Below, piece by piece: positions 56,575-64,000 of a stretch of DNA of 64,000 nt; position 1 is the stretch's first letter; the number at the start of each line of letters is the position of its first letter. Below the pieces are notes generated by a model that had not been told where the DNA came from, ran no database searches, and was given only the letters and a program-made list of their open reading frames with translations. Source of the DNA: Streptomyces litmocidini (GTDB lineage Bacteria; Actinomycetota; Actinomycetes; Streptomycetales; Streptomycetaceae); contig NZ_BMTQ01000004.1 of NCBI RefSeq assembly GCF_014649755.1, positions 372,001 to 436,000 on the forward strand, read 5' to 3'. Position numbers and translations under genes: made by a program.

Positions 56575-58224
56575 TCACTTCTCCTTCTGCAGTACGGAGA
56601 GCGCGGCGATCAGCTCCGCCTGCGGCTCGGGGGTCACGTCGAGCGCGTCGAGGGGGGCGAGGCGGCGGTCGCGCTCGGCGTGCAGGACGCGGTCGACGTA
56701 CGAGAGGACGAGTTCGCCGCCCTTGTCGCGCAGCCGCAGGGCGGTCTGGGCGCCGAGGAGTTCGGCGAGGCGTTCGCCGGCGGCGCGGGCGCGGCGGCCG
56801 CCGAGGAGGGAGGTGGCGAGGAGCGCGGCGACGGTGTCGGGCTCGGGGACGGCGCCGGAGGAGCGGGAGGAGCGGGAGCCGGAGAGGCGGGACCCCGAGG
56901 GGCGGTCGATGCCCCGCACCTCGTCCTCGGCCAGCTCCTCCAGCTCGCGGCGCCAGCGGCGCGCCTCCATGCCGATCCGCTCCACCGCCTCCCGGTCGGC
57001 GCCTCCCCCCGGGGGGCCGAGGGGCTCGGAGGCGGGTTCGCGGCGCCAGGCGTCCCGGACGTGCTCCTCGGCCGCGGAGACCGCGCAGTGGAGGAGGGCG
57101 GCGAGGGACTCGGTGAGGGCGTCCAGGAGCTCCTCGGAGGTGCTGTCGCGGGGGTAGGCGCGCCAGCGGGTGCGGGCGTCGCCGGCGAGGACGGCGCCGC
57201 GGCCGAGTTCCCTGCGCACCCGCTTGCCCTGCTCGCGGTACGCGGCCTCGACGACGCCGCCGAGGCGGACGGCGGCGGCGTACTGGGCGGCGACCGCGCC
57301 GGCCAACTCGGGCAGCCGGGTGTCGAGGGAGTCGATGATCCCGGAGGCGGTCCGGTCGGCGGCCTGCTGGCGGGCGGCCGGGTCCTGGCCCCGGTGGGCG
57401 AGCCAGCCGCGCAGCTCGGCGACGGCGCTCTCGGGCAGCAGTCCGCTGCCGCCGCACGCGGACTCGGGCAGTTCGGGGATGGTGAACCGGGGCACGTGGC
57501 CGAGGCCGGCCTTGTCGAGCAGTGCCGCGTACTGCCGGGAGACCTCGCCGATGACCTGGTGGGGGACGCGGTCGAGGACGGTGACGAGGGTGACGTCGTA
57601 CTCCTTGGCGGTACGGAGCAGGTGCCACGGCACGGCGTCGGCGTACCGCGAGGCGGTGGTGACCATGACCCAGACGTCGGCGGCGCAGATCAACTCGGCG
57701 GCGAGGAGCCGGTTCTCGACGACGAGCGAGTCGATGTCGGGCGCGTCGAGCAGGGCGAGCCCCCGGGGCAGCGAGGAGGCCGTCTCGACGCGCAGCGCGT
57801 TCTCCTCGGGGGCGGGTTCGTCGACGGGGTGGTCCTCGTCGGCCTGGGGCAGCCAGACGCGGGTCAGCTGCGGAAGGACCCGCAGTCCGGCGAACCAGTG
57901 GTGGTCCTCGGGGTGGCAGACGAGCACGGGTGTCCGGGTGGTGGGCCTGAGCACTCCCGCCTCGCTGACGCGGCGCCCGACAAGGGAGTTGACGAGGGTG
58001 GACTTGCCGGCCCCGGTGGACCCGCCGACGACCGCGAGGAGCGGGGCGTCGGGGTCCTTCAGCCGGGGCACCAGGTAGTCGTCGAGCTGGGCGAGCAGCT
58101 CGGTCCGGGTCTGGCGGGCACGGGGGGTGTCGGGGAGAGGCAGTGGGAGACGCACGGCGGCGACTCGGTCGCGCAGGGCGGAGAGTGCGTCGATCAGCTG
58201 AGGCCGTTCGTCCAAGGTCACCAC
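56575..58224 (-). CDS. dynA: Dynamin-like GTPase, soluble partner (DynA-like)
   Basis: This 549-residue protein has a GTPase domain with P-loop [10 protein letters not shown] (67-76), the threonine switch PTTRTP and G3-like DAPDIDS. A C-terminal helical stalk follows, without obvious transmembrane helices. It is the first gene of the dynA-dynB pair. The start is the GTG at 58224, with a second GTG in frame directly after. An AT-rich stretch just upstream (58230-58262) probably carries the promoter. The pairing and the nearby ssbB point to a sporulation-septation role. Confidence 0.8.
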   Translation of the reverse strand: MVTLDERPQLIDALSALRDRVAAVRLPLPLPDTPRARQTRTELLAQLDDYLVPRLKDPDAPLLAVVGGSTGAGKSTLVNSLVGRRVSEAGVLRPTTRTPVLVCHPEDHHWFAGLRVLPQLTRVWLPQADEDHPVDEPAPEENALRVETASSLPRGLALLDAPDIDSLVVENRLLAAELICAADVWVMVTTASRYADAVPWHLLRTAKEYDVTLVTVLDRVPHQVIGEVSRQYAALLDKAGLGHVPRFTIPELPESACGGSGLLPESAVAELRGWLAHRGQDPAARQQAADRTASGIIDSLDTRLPELAGAVAAQYAAAVRLGGVVEAAYREQGKRVRRELGRGAVLAGDARTRWRAYPRDSTSEELLDALTESLAALLHCAVSAAEEHVRDAWRREPASEPLGPPGGGADREAVERIGMEARRWRRELEELAEDEVRGIDRPSGSRLSGSRSSRSSGAVPEPDTVAALLATSLLGGRRARAAGERLAELLGAQTALRLRDKGGELVLSYVDRVLHAERDRRLAPLDALDVTPEPQAELIAALSVLQKEK

Positions 58225-58516
58225 ATGCGAAGAATGCCCAATTTATGAGTGTTTTTGAAGCGTATGAGGACCCTGCGCGCCGAAGAGAAGGGTCGCGACC
58301 GGAAGGTCGGGCATAACGAGTGCACAACACCCGCCCCGAGTGGCGCGAAAAGCGCTGCGCGAATCGCACCTGCCTGCGATTATCGGTTCGCTTCACCGAA
58401 CCTCCACATCGTGCCACGCAGGTGAAGCAACCGGGCCAAGGCGATCGGAGCCCTATCCTTGTCCCGGCAGGCACACCCCACCCACCAGGGGCTCCTGGCC
58501 ACACGGCCACCACCCG

Positions 58517-58589
58517 GCCCCCGTAGCTCAGTGGATAGAGCAGGTGCCTTCTAAGCACTTGGCCGCAGGTTCGAGTCCTGCCGGGGGCG
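58517..58589 (+). tRNA. tRNA-Arg (anticodon TCT)
   Basis: The 73-base sequence folds into a full cloverleaf. The acceptor arms are GCCCCCG and CGGGGGC, the D arm is GCTC-AGTGGATA-GAGC, the anticodon loop is CTTCTAA with TCT at 58550-58552, and the T arm is GCAGG-TTCGAGT-CCTGC. The discriminator base is G and CCA is not encoded. It reads AGA, a rare codon in this GC-rich genome. A T-tract terminator follows. Confidence 0.96.
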
Positions 58590-58596
58590 CACAGCG

Positions 58597-58625
58597 AGGC
58601 CCCTCCTTCGGGAGGGGTCTTTTTG
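58597..58625 (+). terminator. Rho-independent terminator of tRNA-Arg
   Basis: A ten-pair stem (58597-58606 with 58611-58620) closes a TTCG tetraloop and is followed by a run of T. It lies eight bases after the tRNA and is a classical intrinsic terminator. Confidence 0.9.
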
Positions 58626-58839
58626 CTGGCCAGGGGTGGTTTTCGGTCGGAGGCGGACATGTCGGAGCAAGGGCCCCGGATGGCTTGATCTGTCCGGCCG
58701 AGACCGGCCAGAGGCGGCCTCCGGCGGCCGTTCGGCCCGAAAAAGGCCCGGAGTTTCGGGACCGTCTCTCGGTAGGGTCGAGGGGACAAATAGGCATTCG
58801 GGTTGAAGCTGCGATCACGTCCGGATCATCCTTGCTGCC

Positions 58840-60687
58840 ATGTCCCTCGCCACCGCGCTCGACGTGTCACAGCTGCCCGACTACGCGTACGACTGGGCTC
58901 TGGTCGACGTCGAGACATCCGGTCTGATCGCCCGGCGTGACCGAATCCTCTCGATCGCGGTGCTGACTTTCGGGCCGGACGGGACTCAGACCGGCGAGTA
59001 CTCCACCCTGCTGAACCCGGGCTGCGACCCCGGCCCCGTGCACATCCACGGCCTGACCGCGGAGCGGCTGAGTGGCGCCCCGGCCTTCGAGCAGGTAGCC
59101 GGACGGATCGGAGCGCTCCTGCAGGACCGCGTCATGGTGGCCCACAACGCACAGTTCGACTATGACTTTCTGGCCCATGAGTTCGCCCGCACCCGGCTCC
59201 ATCTCCCGGTCACCCAGCGCCTGTGCACCCTGGCCCTGAACCGGCGTGTGGAACCGCCCGCCGCCGACCTCAGCCTGGCGTCCCTGGCCGCCCACTACGG
59301 CGTGCCGCAGACCAGCGCTCATGACGCGCTGGACGACACGCGCGTCCTCGCGGGGATCTTCCGGTCCTCCCTCTCCGAAGCCGCACGGCTGGACGTCCCG
59401 CTGCCGCTGGTGCCCTGTCCTCCCCGGCAGGATCCGCAGTTCGCGCCGAATCCGCCGAAGACCCCGTGCACCTACCGGAACCCTGGTCGTCTGACACCCG
59501 GCGATCCGCTCGTCCAGGGCATGAAGATCGCCATCACGGGCGAGACCGCGACCTCCCGGGCCGAGCTGGTGGCCCGGGCCGTCGCCGCCGGCCTGAACAT
59601 CATGTCGTCGGTCAGTCGGCACACCAGCGCTCTCGTCACCAACGACTCGGCCTCGGGCTCGGCGAAGGCACGGCGCGCGATCGCCGAAGGCGTCACGGTC
59701 ATCGACGAGCACACGTTCCTCAAGCTGCTGGGAGAGGTGCGTCCCGGAACACCGCACGAGAATCAGGCACCGAAGAAGACCCCGGAAGCGGCGGCCCCGG
59801 CCGCACCGCCCACTACGCCGACGCCGCCCCCCGCTGCGACCGCAGCTGTCGCCGACGTGCCGGCGCCCAGGCGACCCGAGCCCAAGCATTCCGCCAAGCC
59901 GTTCGGCCGTCGGCGGGTACTGATCCTGGGCGGCACCCACGAGGAGGCGTCCGCCGCCCGGGCCAGGGTCGTCGAACTGGGTGGGGCCGCCGCCATCAAC
60001 CTCTCGGCGGGCGTCACCGACGTCGTCCTCTTCCCCGGGGGCGAACTCGACCGCCGCATGACCCGCATCACCGCGTTGGGGCTTCCGGTCCACGCGCACG
60101 GATGGCTCGGATCCCCCGCCTCCGAGCCTGCCGACGTCCCCGCCCAGGACGGTGCGATGACCGACGTCCTGCCGCGCGGCGGAGTCATCGACCTCCCCAC
60201 ACTCTCCACCGCCGGCCACTGGCACGTGAGTGCCTCCTGGGCGCAACAGACGAACTGCGAGATCGACGTCGTCGCCTTCGTCCTCGACGAGGACGAGCAG
60301 GTCTCCTGCGACGGGGACTTCGTCTTCTACAGCGCGCCGGAAAGCCCCGACGGAGCCGTCCGTCTCCTCTGCGACGGCCCGACGGAGCAGAGCATCGCCG
60401 TCGGCCTCGCGGCACTGCCTCCCGCCGCCCACAGGATCGCGATCGCCGCCGCCATCGACGGTGCCGCCACCTTCGGCGACATCGGAGCGGTCCAGATGAC
60501 CCTCGCACCAGGCGTCGATGCTCCGGCCACGGCCCAGGCCACTCTGGACGCCGCCACCAGCGAGCGCACCCTGCTCCTCGCCGAGATCTACCGCCGGGGC
60601 CCGAGGTGGCGCTTCCGCGCCGTCGGCCAGGGCTACGACCATGGTCTGGAGACCCTCGTACGGGGATACGGCGTCGACGTGGAGTAA
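58840..60687 (+). CDS. DEDDh exonuclease - double BRCT - TerD fusion protein
   Basis: This 615-residue protein combines four domains. Residues 10-190 are a DEDDh 3'-5' exonuclease like DNA polymerase III epsilon (D23 and E25 in VDVETSG, HNAQFDYDF, and the final AHDALDDTRVL). Residues 226-300 are a BRCT domain (GMKIAITGETATSRAEL). An Ala/Pro/Thr linker leads to a second, weaker BRCT-like domain (about 356-425). Residues 437-615 are a TerD domain (FVFYSAPESPDGAVRLL; LLLAEIYRRGPRWRFRAVGQGYDHG). The layout suggests a nuclease linked to Ter-type stress signalling. The ATG at 58840 lies 215 bases downstream of the tRNA terminator. Confidence 0.88.
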   Translation: MSLATALDVSQLPDYAYDWALVDVETSGLIARRDRILSIAVLTFGPDGTQTGEYSTLLNPGCDPGPVHIHGLTAERLSGAPAFEQVAGRIGALLQDRVMVAHNAQFDYDFLAHEFARTRLHLPVTQRLCTLALNRRVEPPAADLSLASLAAHYGVPQTSAHDALDDTRVLAGIFRSSLSEAARLDVPLPLVPCPPRQDPQFAPNPPKTPCTYRNPGRLTPGDPLVQGMKIAITGETATSRAELVARAVAAGLNIMSSVSRHTSALVTNDSASGSAKARRAIAEGVTVIDEHTFLKLLGEVRPGTPHENQAPKKTPEAAAPAAPPTTPTPPPAATAAVADVPAPRRPEPKHSAKPFGRRRVLILGGTHEEASAARARVVELGGAAAINLSAGVTDVVLFPGGELDRRMTRITALGLPVHAHGWLGSPASEPADVPAQDGAMTDVLPRGGVIDLPTLSTAGHWHVSASWAQQTNCEIDVVAFVLDEDEQVSCDGDFVFYSAPESPDGAVRLLCDGPTEQSIAVGLAALPPAAHRIAIAAAIDGAATFGDIGAVQMTLAPGVDAPATAQATLDAATSERTLLLAEIYRRGPRWRFRAVGQGYDHGLETLVRGYGVDVE

Positions 60688-60748
60688 CCCTCGTCGCTTG
60701 CCAGAGGGCGGGGGTGCCCCAGTCCATCGGGTGCAAGAGGGAGGGCTC

Positions 60749-61177
60749 GTGGTCGCGCTGCCCGTACGGGGCGCCTCCGTCGACGTGATCGACGAGTACG
60801 TCTCGGCCCTGCGGCTGGCCGGCCGCGACATCCTGACGCTCGGCGCCGAGCCCCTGTCCGTCACCTGGCTCGCCGAGCCCCTCACGTTCGCGCGCTGGTG
60901 CTACGCCGACGACGACACGGGACTGCTGCCCGCCGTCCACGCAGCCGGATCATCCGGCGGCTGGAAGGACGTCCTCACCCTCGGACTCGGAGGACGATAC
61001 GTCCTGGCCGACGCCGCCTACGAGGCCGACAGGATCCTCGGCTCCCTGCGACATGCACAGCAGCCGGCGGAGGCGCTCCGCGTCGAACTGTCGCCGGGCC
61101 GCTATCGCGTCCAGTCACTGGTCGTCGATCCCGACCCCGAGACGCAGTTCATGCTGGAACGCCTGCTGCCCGAATAA
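60749..61177 (+). CDS. Hypothetical protein, possible immunity-protein type
   Basis: This 142-residue protein starts at the GTG at 60749 after GAGGGAGG. It is soluble and acidic, with a segment LGAEPLSVTWLAEPLTFARWCYADDD and a C-terminal GRYRVQSLVVDPDPETQFML. The order 'Pro-rich start, short mixed core, GRYRV near the end' recalls some Imm21-type immunity proteins, but this is only an impression. It lies 61 bases downstream of the exonuclease-TerD gene and may be part of its unit. Confidence 0.55.
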   Translation: MVALPVRGASVDVIDEYVSALRLAGRDILTLGAEPLSVTWLAEPLTFARWCYADDDTGLLPAVHAAGSSGGWKDVLTLGLGGRYVLADAAYEADRILGSLRHAQQPAEALRVELSPGRYRVQSLVVDPDPETQFMLERLLPE

Positions 61178-61217
61178 TCGATCAGCCGACGGGCCCTCCC
61201 TCTGGTGGGATGCGGTC

Positions 61218-61433
61218 ATGTACTACGCCGATCTCAGCCCCTACGCCTACCCCATCACCGGGGGCGGCGACGTGTTCACCGAGGTCGGCAGCTGCGTGCG
61301 GTTCGTCACCGTGCGCGATGCCTACCGCCGGCTCAACATCGGCTGGCTGGAGGCCGGACGGCCCTGGACCGCAGGCCCGGCACCCACGGAGTTCGTGTCC
61401 ACGCTGCTGACGTGCTGGAGGAGCAGGCCGTGA
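61218..61433 (+). CDS. N-terminal part of a frameshifted or split gene
   Basis: This 71-residue reading frame (MYYADLSPYAYPITGGGDVFTEVGS ... LNIGWLEAGRPW ...) ends LLTCWRSRP and stops where the next frame begins with VNQALGVHECDLCP. In a related protein family I recall, the two parts form one chain with the order RP-VNQ-G-H-C-LC. A one-base deletion turning CCGGTGAAC into CCGTGAAC would produce this arrangement. The start ATG has GGGA upstream. It could be a pseudogene or a coupled two-gene product. Confidence 0.5.
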   Translation: MYYADLSPYAYPITGGGDVFTEVGSCVRFVTVRDAYRRLNIGWLEAGRPWTAGPAPTEFVSTLLTCWRSRP

Positions 61434-61753
61434 ACCAGGCTCTCGGCGTGCACGAGTGCGACCTGTGCCCCGAACCGCTCGACAACGCCCGCCCCTGGTA
61501 CGAACCCCGGCCGGGGCATCGGCGCGCGAGCGCCGGCACAGGAGAGATACGGGTACCCGGGGAACCGGGAACCGCCTACGCGGCCCCCTCTCTGATCGGG
61601 CACTACGTACTCGACCACGGCTACCTGCCGCCGAGGGAGTTCGTCGACGCCGTCCTCGCCTTCGACCTCCAGGACAGATCGGCCGCGCACCCCTCGATCG
61701 CCTTTCCCTGGATCCCCGACGACGCCGAACTGTACGACGCCAGGTTCGAGTGA
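61430..61753 (+). CDS. C-terminal part of a frameshifted or split gene
   Basis: This 107-residue frame from the GTG at 61430 overlaps the previous stop by four bases. It contains ECDLCP and GEIRVPGEPGTAYAAPSLIGHYVLDHGYLPPREFVDAVLAFDL, the conserved second half of the same small-protein family. Without its upstream neighbour it lacks the start of the domain. It may be translated by coupling, or it is the 3' half of a pseudogene. Confidence 0.5.
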   Translation: MNQALGVHECDLCPEPLDNARPWYEPRPGHRRASAGTGEIRVPGEPGTAYAAPSLIGHYVLDHGYLPPREFVDAVLAFDLQDRSAAHPSIAFPWIPDDAELYDARFE

Positions 61754-61865
61754 CGCCCCCTCCGGTGAGCCCCGTCGGGGCGAACGCCCGCCGGCGGTCG
61801 GCGCGCGCCGGTCCGACCGGCCCGGTGGTGCGGCCGGGCGGTGACGTCCCCGTCAGGCGTCCCCG

Positions 61866-62288
61866 TCAGGCGTCCGGGTCACCGTCCGCGGGGTCTTCGG
61901 TCTCCCTCGCCCACCGGCTGCTCCACGCCTCCAACGGGGCCAGCGCCTCGACGAGTTCCGTGCCCAGGGGGGCGAGCCGGTACTCGTCGTCCGCGCGGGT
62001 GAGCAGCCGGGCCCCGGTCAGCTCGTCGAGGCGGGTGCTGAGCACGCTGGAGGACATGCGCTCGCAGCGGCGCTGGAGTTCGCGGAAGCCGGCCGGGCCC
62101 TGGCTCAGTTCCCACAGGACGCGCAGGGTCCAGCGGCGTCCGAGCAGGTCGAGCGCGGCCATGACCGGGCGGCCGGACGCGGATCCCCGTACGGGCCGGC
62201 CGGGTACGGGCCGCCCGGCCGCCGACCGCCCCTGTGCGGGCCGTGCGGGCCGGCCGGGTCGTGGTGTCGCCGCTCCGGTCTCTTCCAC
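61866..62288 (-). CDS. HxlR-family transcriptional regulator
   Basis: This 140-residue winged-helix regulator has LDLLGRRWTLRVLWELSQGPAGFRELQRRCERMSSSVLSTRLDELTGARLL, the HxlR core. A low-complexity Pro/Arg/Gly N-terminus precedes it. It is divergent from a carboxymuconolactone-decarboxylase-like gene, with a near-perfect palindrome between them, so it probably represses both. Confidence 0.87.
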   Translation of the reverse strand: MEETGAATPRPGRPARPAQGRSAAGRPVPGRPVRGSASGRPVMAALDLLGRRWTLRVLWELSQGPAGFRELQRRCERMSSSVLSTRLDELTGARLLTRADDEYRLAPLGTELVEALAPLEAWSSRWARETEDPADGDPDA

Positions 62289-62310
62289 GCCGTCCCTCGC
62301 CCTCCTTGCG

Positions 62311-62353
62311 CTTCGTTTCCAGAAGCATCATAGTGGCGCTTCTGAAAACGAAG
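62311..62353. promoter_or_regulatory. HxlR-type operator palindrome
   Basis: CTTCGTTTCCAGAAGC (62311-62326) and GCTTCTGAAAACGAAG (62338-62353) are inverted repeats matching at 15 of 16 positions, separated by 11 bases. They lie between the HxlR gene and the divergent CMD gene. This is a likely dimer-of-dimers operator with the promoters overlapping it. Confidence 0.75.
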
Positions 62354-62368
62354 CAGGAGGTGCAGCGG

Positions 62369-62935
62369 ATGCCCCGCATCGAACCCCTCGTCCCCCCGTA
62401 CTCCCCCGCCGTCGACCGGGCGCTGCGCCGCTGGATGCCGCCCGGCGTGCCCCACGAACCGCTCCTGCTCTTCCGGGTCCTGCACCGCCACCCCGAGCTG
62501 GCCTCCCGCATGTTCGCCCTGGGCGCCGGGCTCCTCGGCCACGGGCTGCTCCCCGCCGCAGACCGCGAGCTCGTCATCGCACGGGTGACCGCCCGCAGCG
62601 GGTGCGCCTACGAGTGGGGCGTCCACGCCGCGACCCTCGCCCCGCAGGCAGGACTCGGGCCCGAACGGATCCGCGCCACCACGGACCCGGACACGGGTGC
62701 GGGCCCCGCCTCCCCGAGCGGGCGTCATGCCGCCCTTCTCGCCGCCGTCGACGAACTGCACGACACCGCGCACCTCTCCGAGCCCGCCTGGGACGCCCTC
62801 CGCGCCCACTACGAGGAGGCCCAGCTGCTGGAGCTCCTCGTCCTGGCCGGCTGGTACCGGACCATCAGTTACCTGGCCAACGGGCTCCTGCTGGAGCAGG
62901 AGCCCTGGGCCGAGCCGTTCCCCGCCGCCCCGTGA
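62369..62935 (+). CDS. Carboxymuconolactone decarboxylase-like (CMD/AhpD fold) protein
   Basis: This 188-residue protein has the CMD-fold motif ELVIARVTARSGCAYEWGVHAATL, with a redox-type Cys and catalytic His. The ATG at 62369 has GCAGGAGG upstream. Such proteins range from decarboxylases to antioxidant AhpD-like enzymes; the latter use two cysteines, but only one is in the motif here. It is divergent from an HxlR regulator, typical of redox- or aldehyde-responsive units. Confidence 0.85.
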   Translation: MPRIEPLVPPYSPAVDRALRRWMPPGVPHEPLLLFRVLHRHPELASRMFALGAGLLGHGLLPAADRELVIARVTARSGCAYEWGVHAATLAPQAGLGPERIRATTDPDTGAGPASPSGRHAALLAAVDELHDTAHLSEPAWDALRAHYEEAQLLELLVLAGWYRTISYLANGLLLEQEPWAEPFPAAP

Positions 62936-62947
62936 CCGGCGCCGGGC

Positions 62948-63559
62948 TCAGCCGACGGCGCGCAGGGCCCCCAGCAGGTGCCGCGGGGCCGGTCCCGGCC
63001 GGACGGCCAGCGAGGTGGCGACGGTGAGGCCGGCCAGCGGGCGCACCGCGACCCTGGGGATCCTCGGCAGCCCCCGCGCCTCGTAGAAGAGGGTCCACGA
63101 CGGCTCCCGGGCCGTGCCGATCGCCGTGAGCGTGGCCTGCAGGTCGCTGAACGGCGGGCCCGGGACCGGCCGGACCCCGGCCGCCCCGAACGCGCCGGTG
63201 ACCAGCGAGGGGAAGGGCGGGTTGTCCTCCCGGGCAGTGAGCCGCAGCGGGAGGCCGGCCAGCCGGTCCAGGCGCGGTTCCGGCTCGGCCGCGAGCGGGT
63301 GCCCCTCGGGCAGGGCGGCGTACAGCGGATCGCTCCACAGCGGGAGCAGCGCCGGGCCGGGTGCCGCCCCCGGCTCGTCCGGCAGCGCCCGTACGAGGGC
63401 CGCGTCCAGCTCTCCGTCGCGTACGGCCGCCGGGCGACGGGTGACGGGCAGCCGGTGCAGCCGCACCTGCAACCGGGGCGCCGCGACGGCGAGTTCGCCC
63501 AGGACCCGGTTGAGCCGGTCCCCCGGGCCGTGGACGCCGCCCAGGCGCGGGATCCCGCC
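62948..63559 (-). pseudogene. LysR regulator lacking its DNA-binding domain
   Basis: The translation from about 63559 leftward is a LysR effector-binding domain (PRLGGVHGPGDRLNRVLGELAVAAPRLQVRLHRLPVTRR ... DGELDAALVRALPD ... WTLFYEARGLPRIPRVAVRPLAG). The N-terminal helix-turn-helix of about 90 residues is missing. The sequence upstream of 63559 belongs to the start of the rightward cupin gene. A deletion of roughly 250-300 bases between the two genes best explains this. It cannot act as a normal LysR regulator. Confidence 0.65.
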
Positions 63560-63675
63560 GTCTGCAACCGCCTGTGGTGCGGCCCCTCTTCCCCGGATCG
63601 AATGGACTCCGATGTCACGGCCCCGCCCCCGAAGAGGAGCTGTGTTCCCTGTCCGATGTCCAGAAGGCACTGGTC

Positions 63676-64000
63676 GTGCACGCCGGGGAGGCCGAGCGGA
63701 TCGGCCTCCCCCACGGCGGCGGTCTCCGCCTCCTCGCCGACGCGCGCGACACCGGAGGCGCGTTCGGCGCCGGCCGTCTCTCCCCCGGCGAGGATGCGGC
63801 CGGGGCCCCGCCGCACTTCCACGCGCGGTCGACCGAGCTGTTCCACGTACTGGACGGGGTCATGCGGTTCGTCCTGGACTGCCGTACGGCGACCGTGGCC
63901 GCCGGCGGGCTGGTCTCCGTGCCGCCCGGGACGCCGCACTCCTTCGGCGCGGCTCCCGGATCGACGGCGGAGCTGCTCGTGGTCCTGACCCCCGGCGTCG
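63676..64000 (+). CDS. Cupin-domain protein (partial at window end)
   Basis: The reading frame encodes a single-domain cupin. PHFHARSTELFHVLDGVMRFVL holds the first motif with the metal-ligand His and Glu residues, and VPPGTPHSFGA is the second motif. The gene runs off the end of the window. The first standard start with a reasonable Shine-Dalgarno (AGAAGG) is the GTG at 63676. The nine preceding codons (LSDVQKALV) also look family-like and begin with CTG at 63649 after GAAGAGGAG, so the original start codon may have been altered. Confidence 0.7.
   Translation, partial: MHAGEAERIGLPHGGGLRLLADARDTGGAFGAGRLSPGEDAAGAPPHFHARSTELFHVLDGVMRFVLDCRTATVAAGGLVSVPPGTPHSFGAAPGSTAELLVVLTPGV

Overview
This window is high-GC DNA with GTG starts, four-base stop/start overlaps and long GC-rich terminators, and almost every gene product is of a typical Streptomyces type. 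It looks like a stretch of the chromosome arm or core of a Streptomyces species. From memory, the order asd2 - pepN - csn operon - pknG cluster - ettA - ssbB - dynBA follows the SCO26xx region of S. coelicolor. I see no prophage, CRISPR array, intact insertion sequence or biosynthetic gene cluster.

Layout. 0.1-3.4 kb: small metabolic genes (Nudix, HPP, PPOX, glyoxalase fold) and a CGNR regulator. 3.5-10 kb: a large secreted subtilase, then a minus-strand secretion module (metzincin-like protease, two putative TIMP/NTR-like proteins, an ECF sigma factor). 10.2-15.1 kb: asd, a TerD protein and aminopeptidase N. 15.3-20.4 kb: allantoicase, a LysR regulator, two EamA transporters and a MarR regulator. 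20.6-28.3 kb: malQ, a secreted GH84-like enzyme, an HNH nuclease and an MscS channel. 28.4-35.1 kb: the csnR-csnEFGHK chitosan-oligosaccharide operon, with its promoter and an exact CsnR box. 35.4-46.1 kb: an eight-gene-scale signalling cluster (GlnX-like membrane protein, GlnH-like binding protein, coiled-coil protein, PknG-like kinase, PP2C phosphatase, VWA protein, zinc-ribbon FHA protein). 46-54 kb: a PCMT-like methyltransferase, truncated haemoglobin, membrane and thioesterase genes, ettA, and a sortase-anchored thioester surface protein. 54-58 kb: ssbB with the dynamin pair dynB/dynA. 58.5-64 kb: tRNA-Arg(UCU), then a more accessory stretch with an exonuclease-BRCT-TerD fusion, immunity-like small genes (one frameshifted), an HxlR/CMD pair, a LysR gene without its DNA-binding domain, and a cupin gene running off the end.

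How the genes work together. The most interesting unit is 35.4-46.1 kb. In mycobacteria GlnH (amino-acid sensing) and GlnX (membrane) signal to the kinase PknG. Here the same trio is joined by a phosphatase, a VWA protein and an FHA protein. Kinase, phosphatase and FHA protein each carry two zinc-ribbon-like motifs, which suggests a complete write/erase/read phosphosignalling circuit. A second unexpected unit is a two-part regulatory motif, shared with identical internal spacing, upstream of allantoicase and of an EamA transporter; the LysR gene between them is the obvious candidate regulator.
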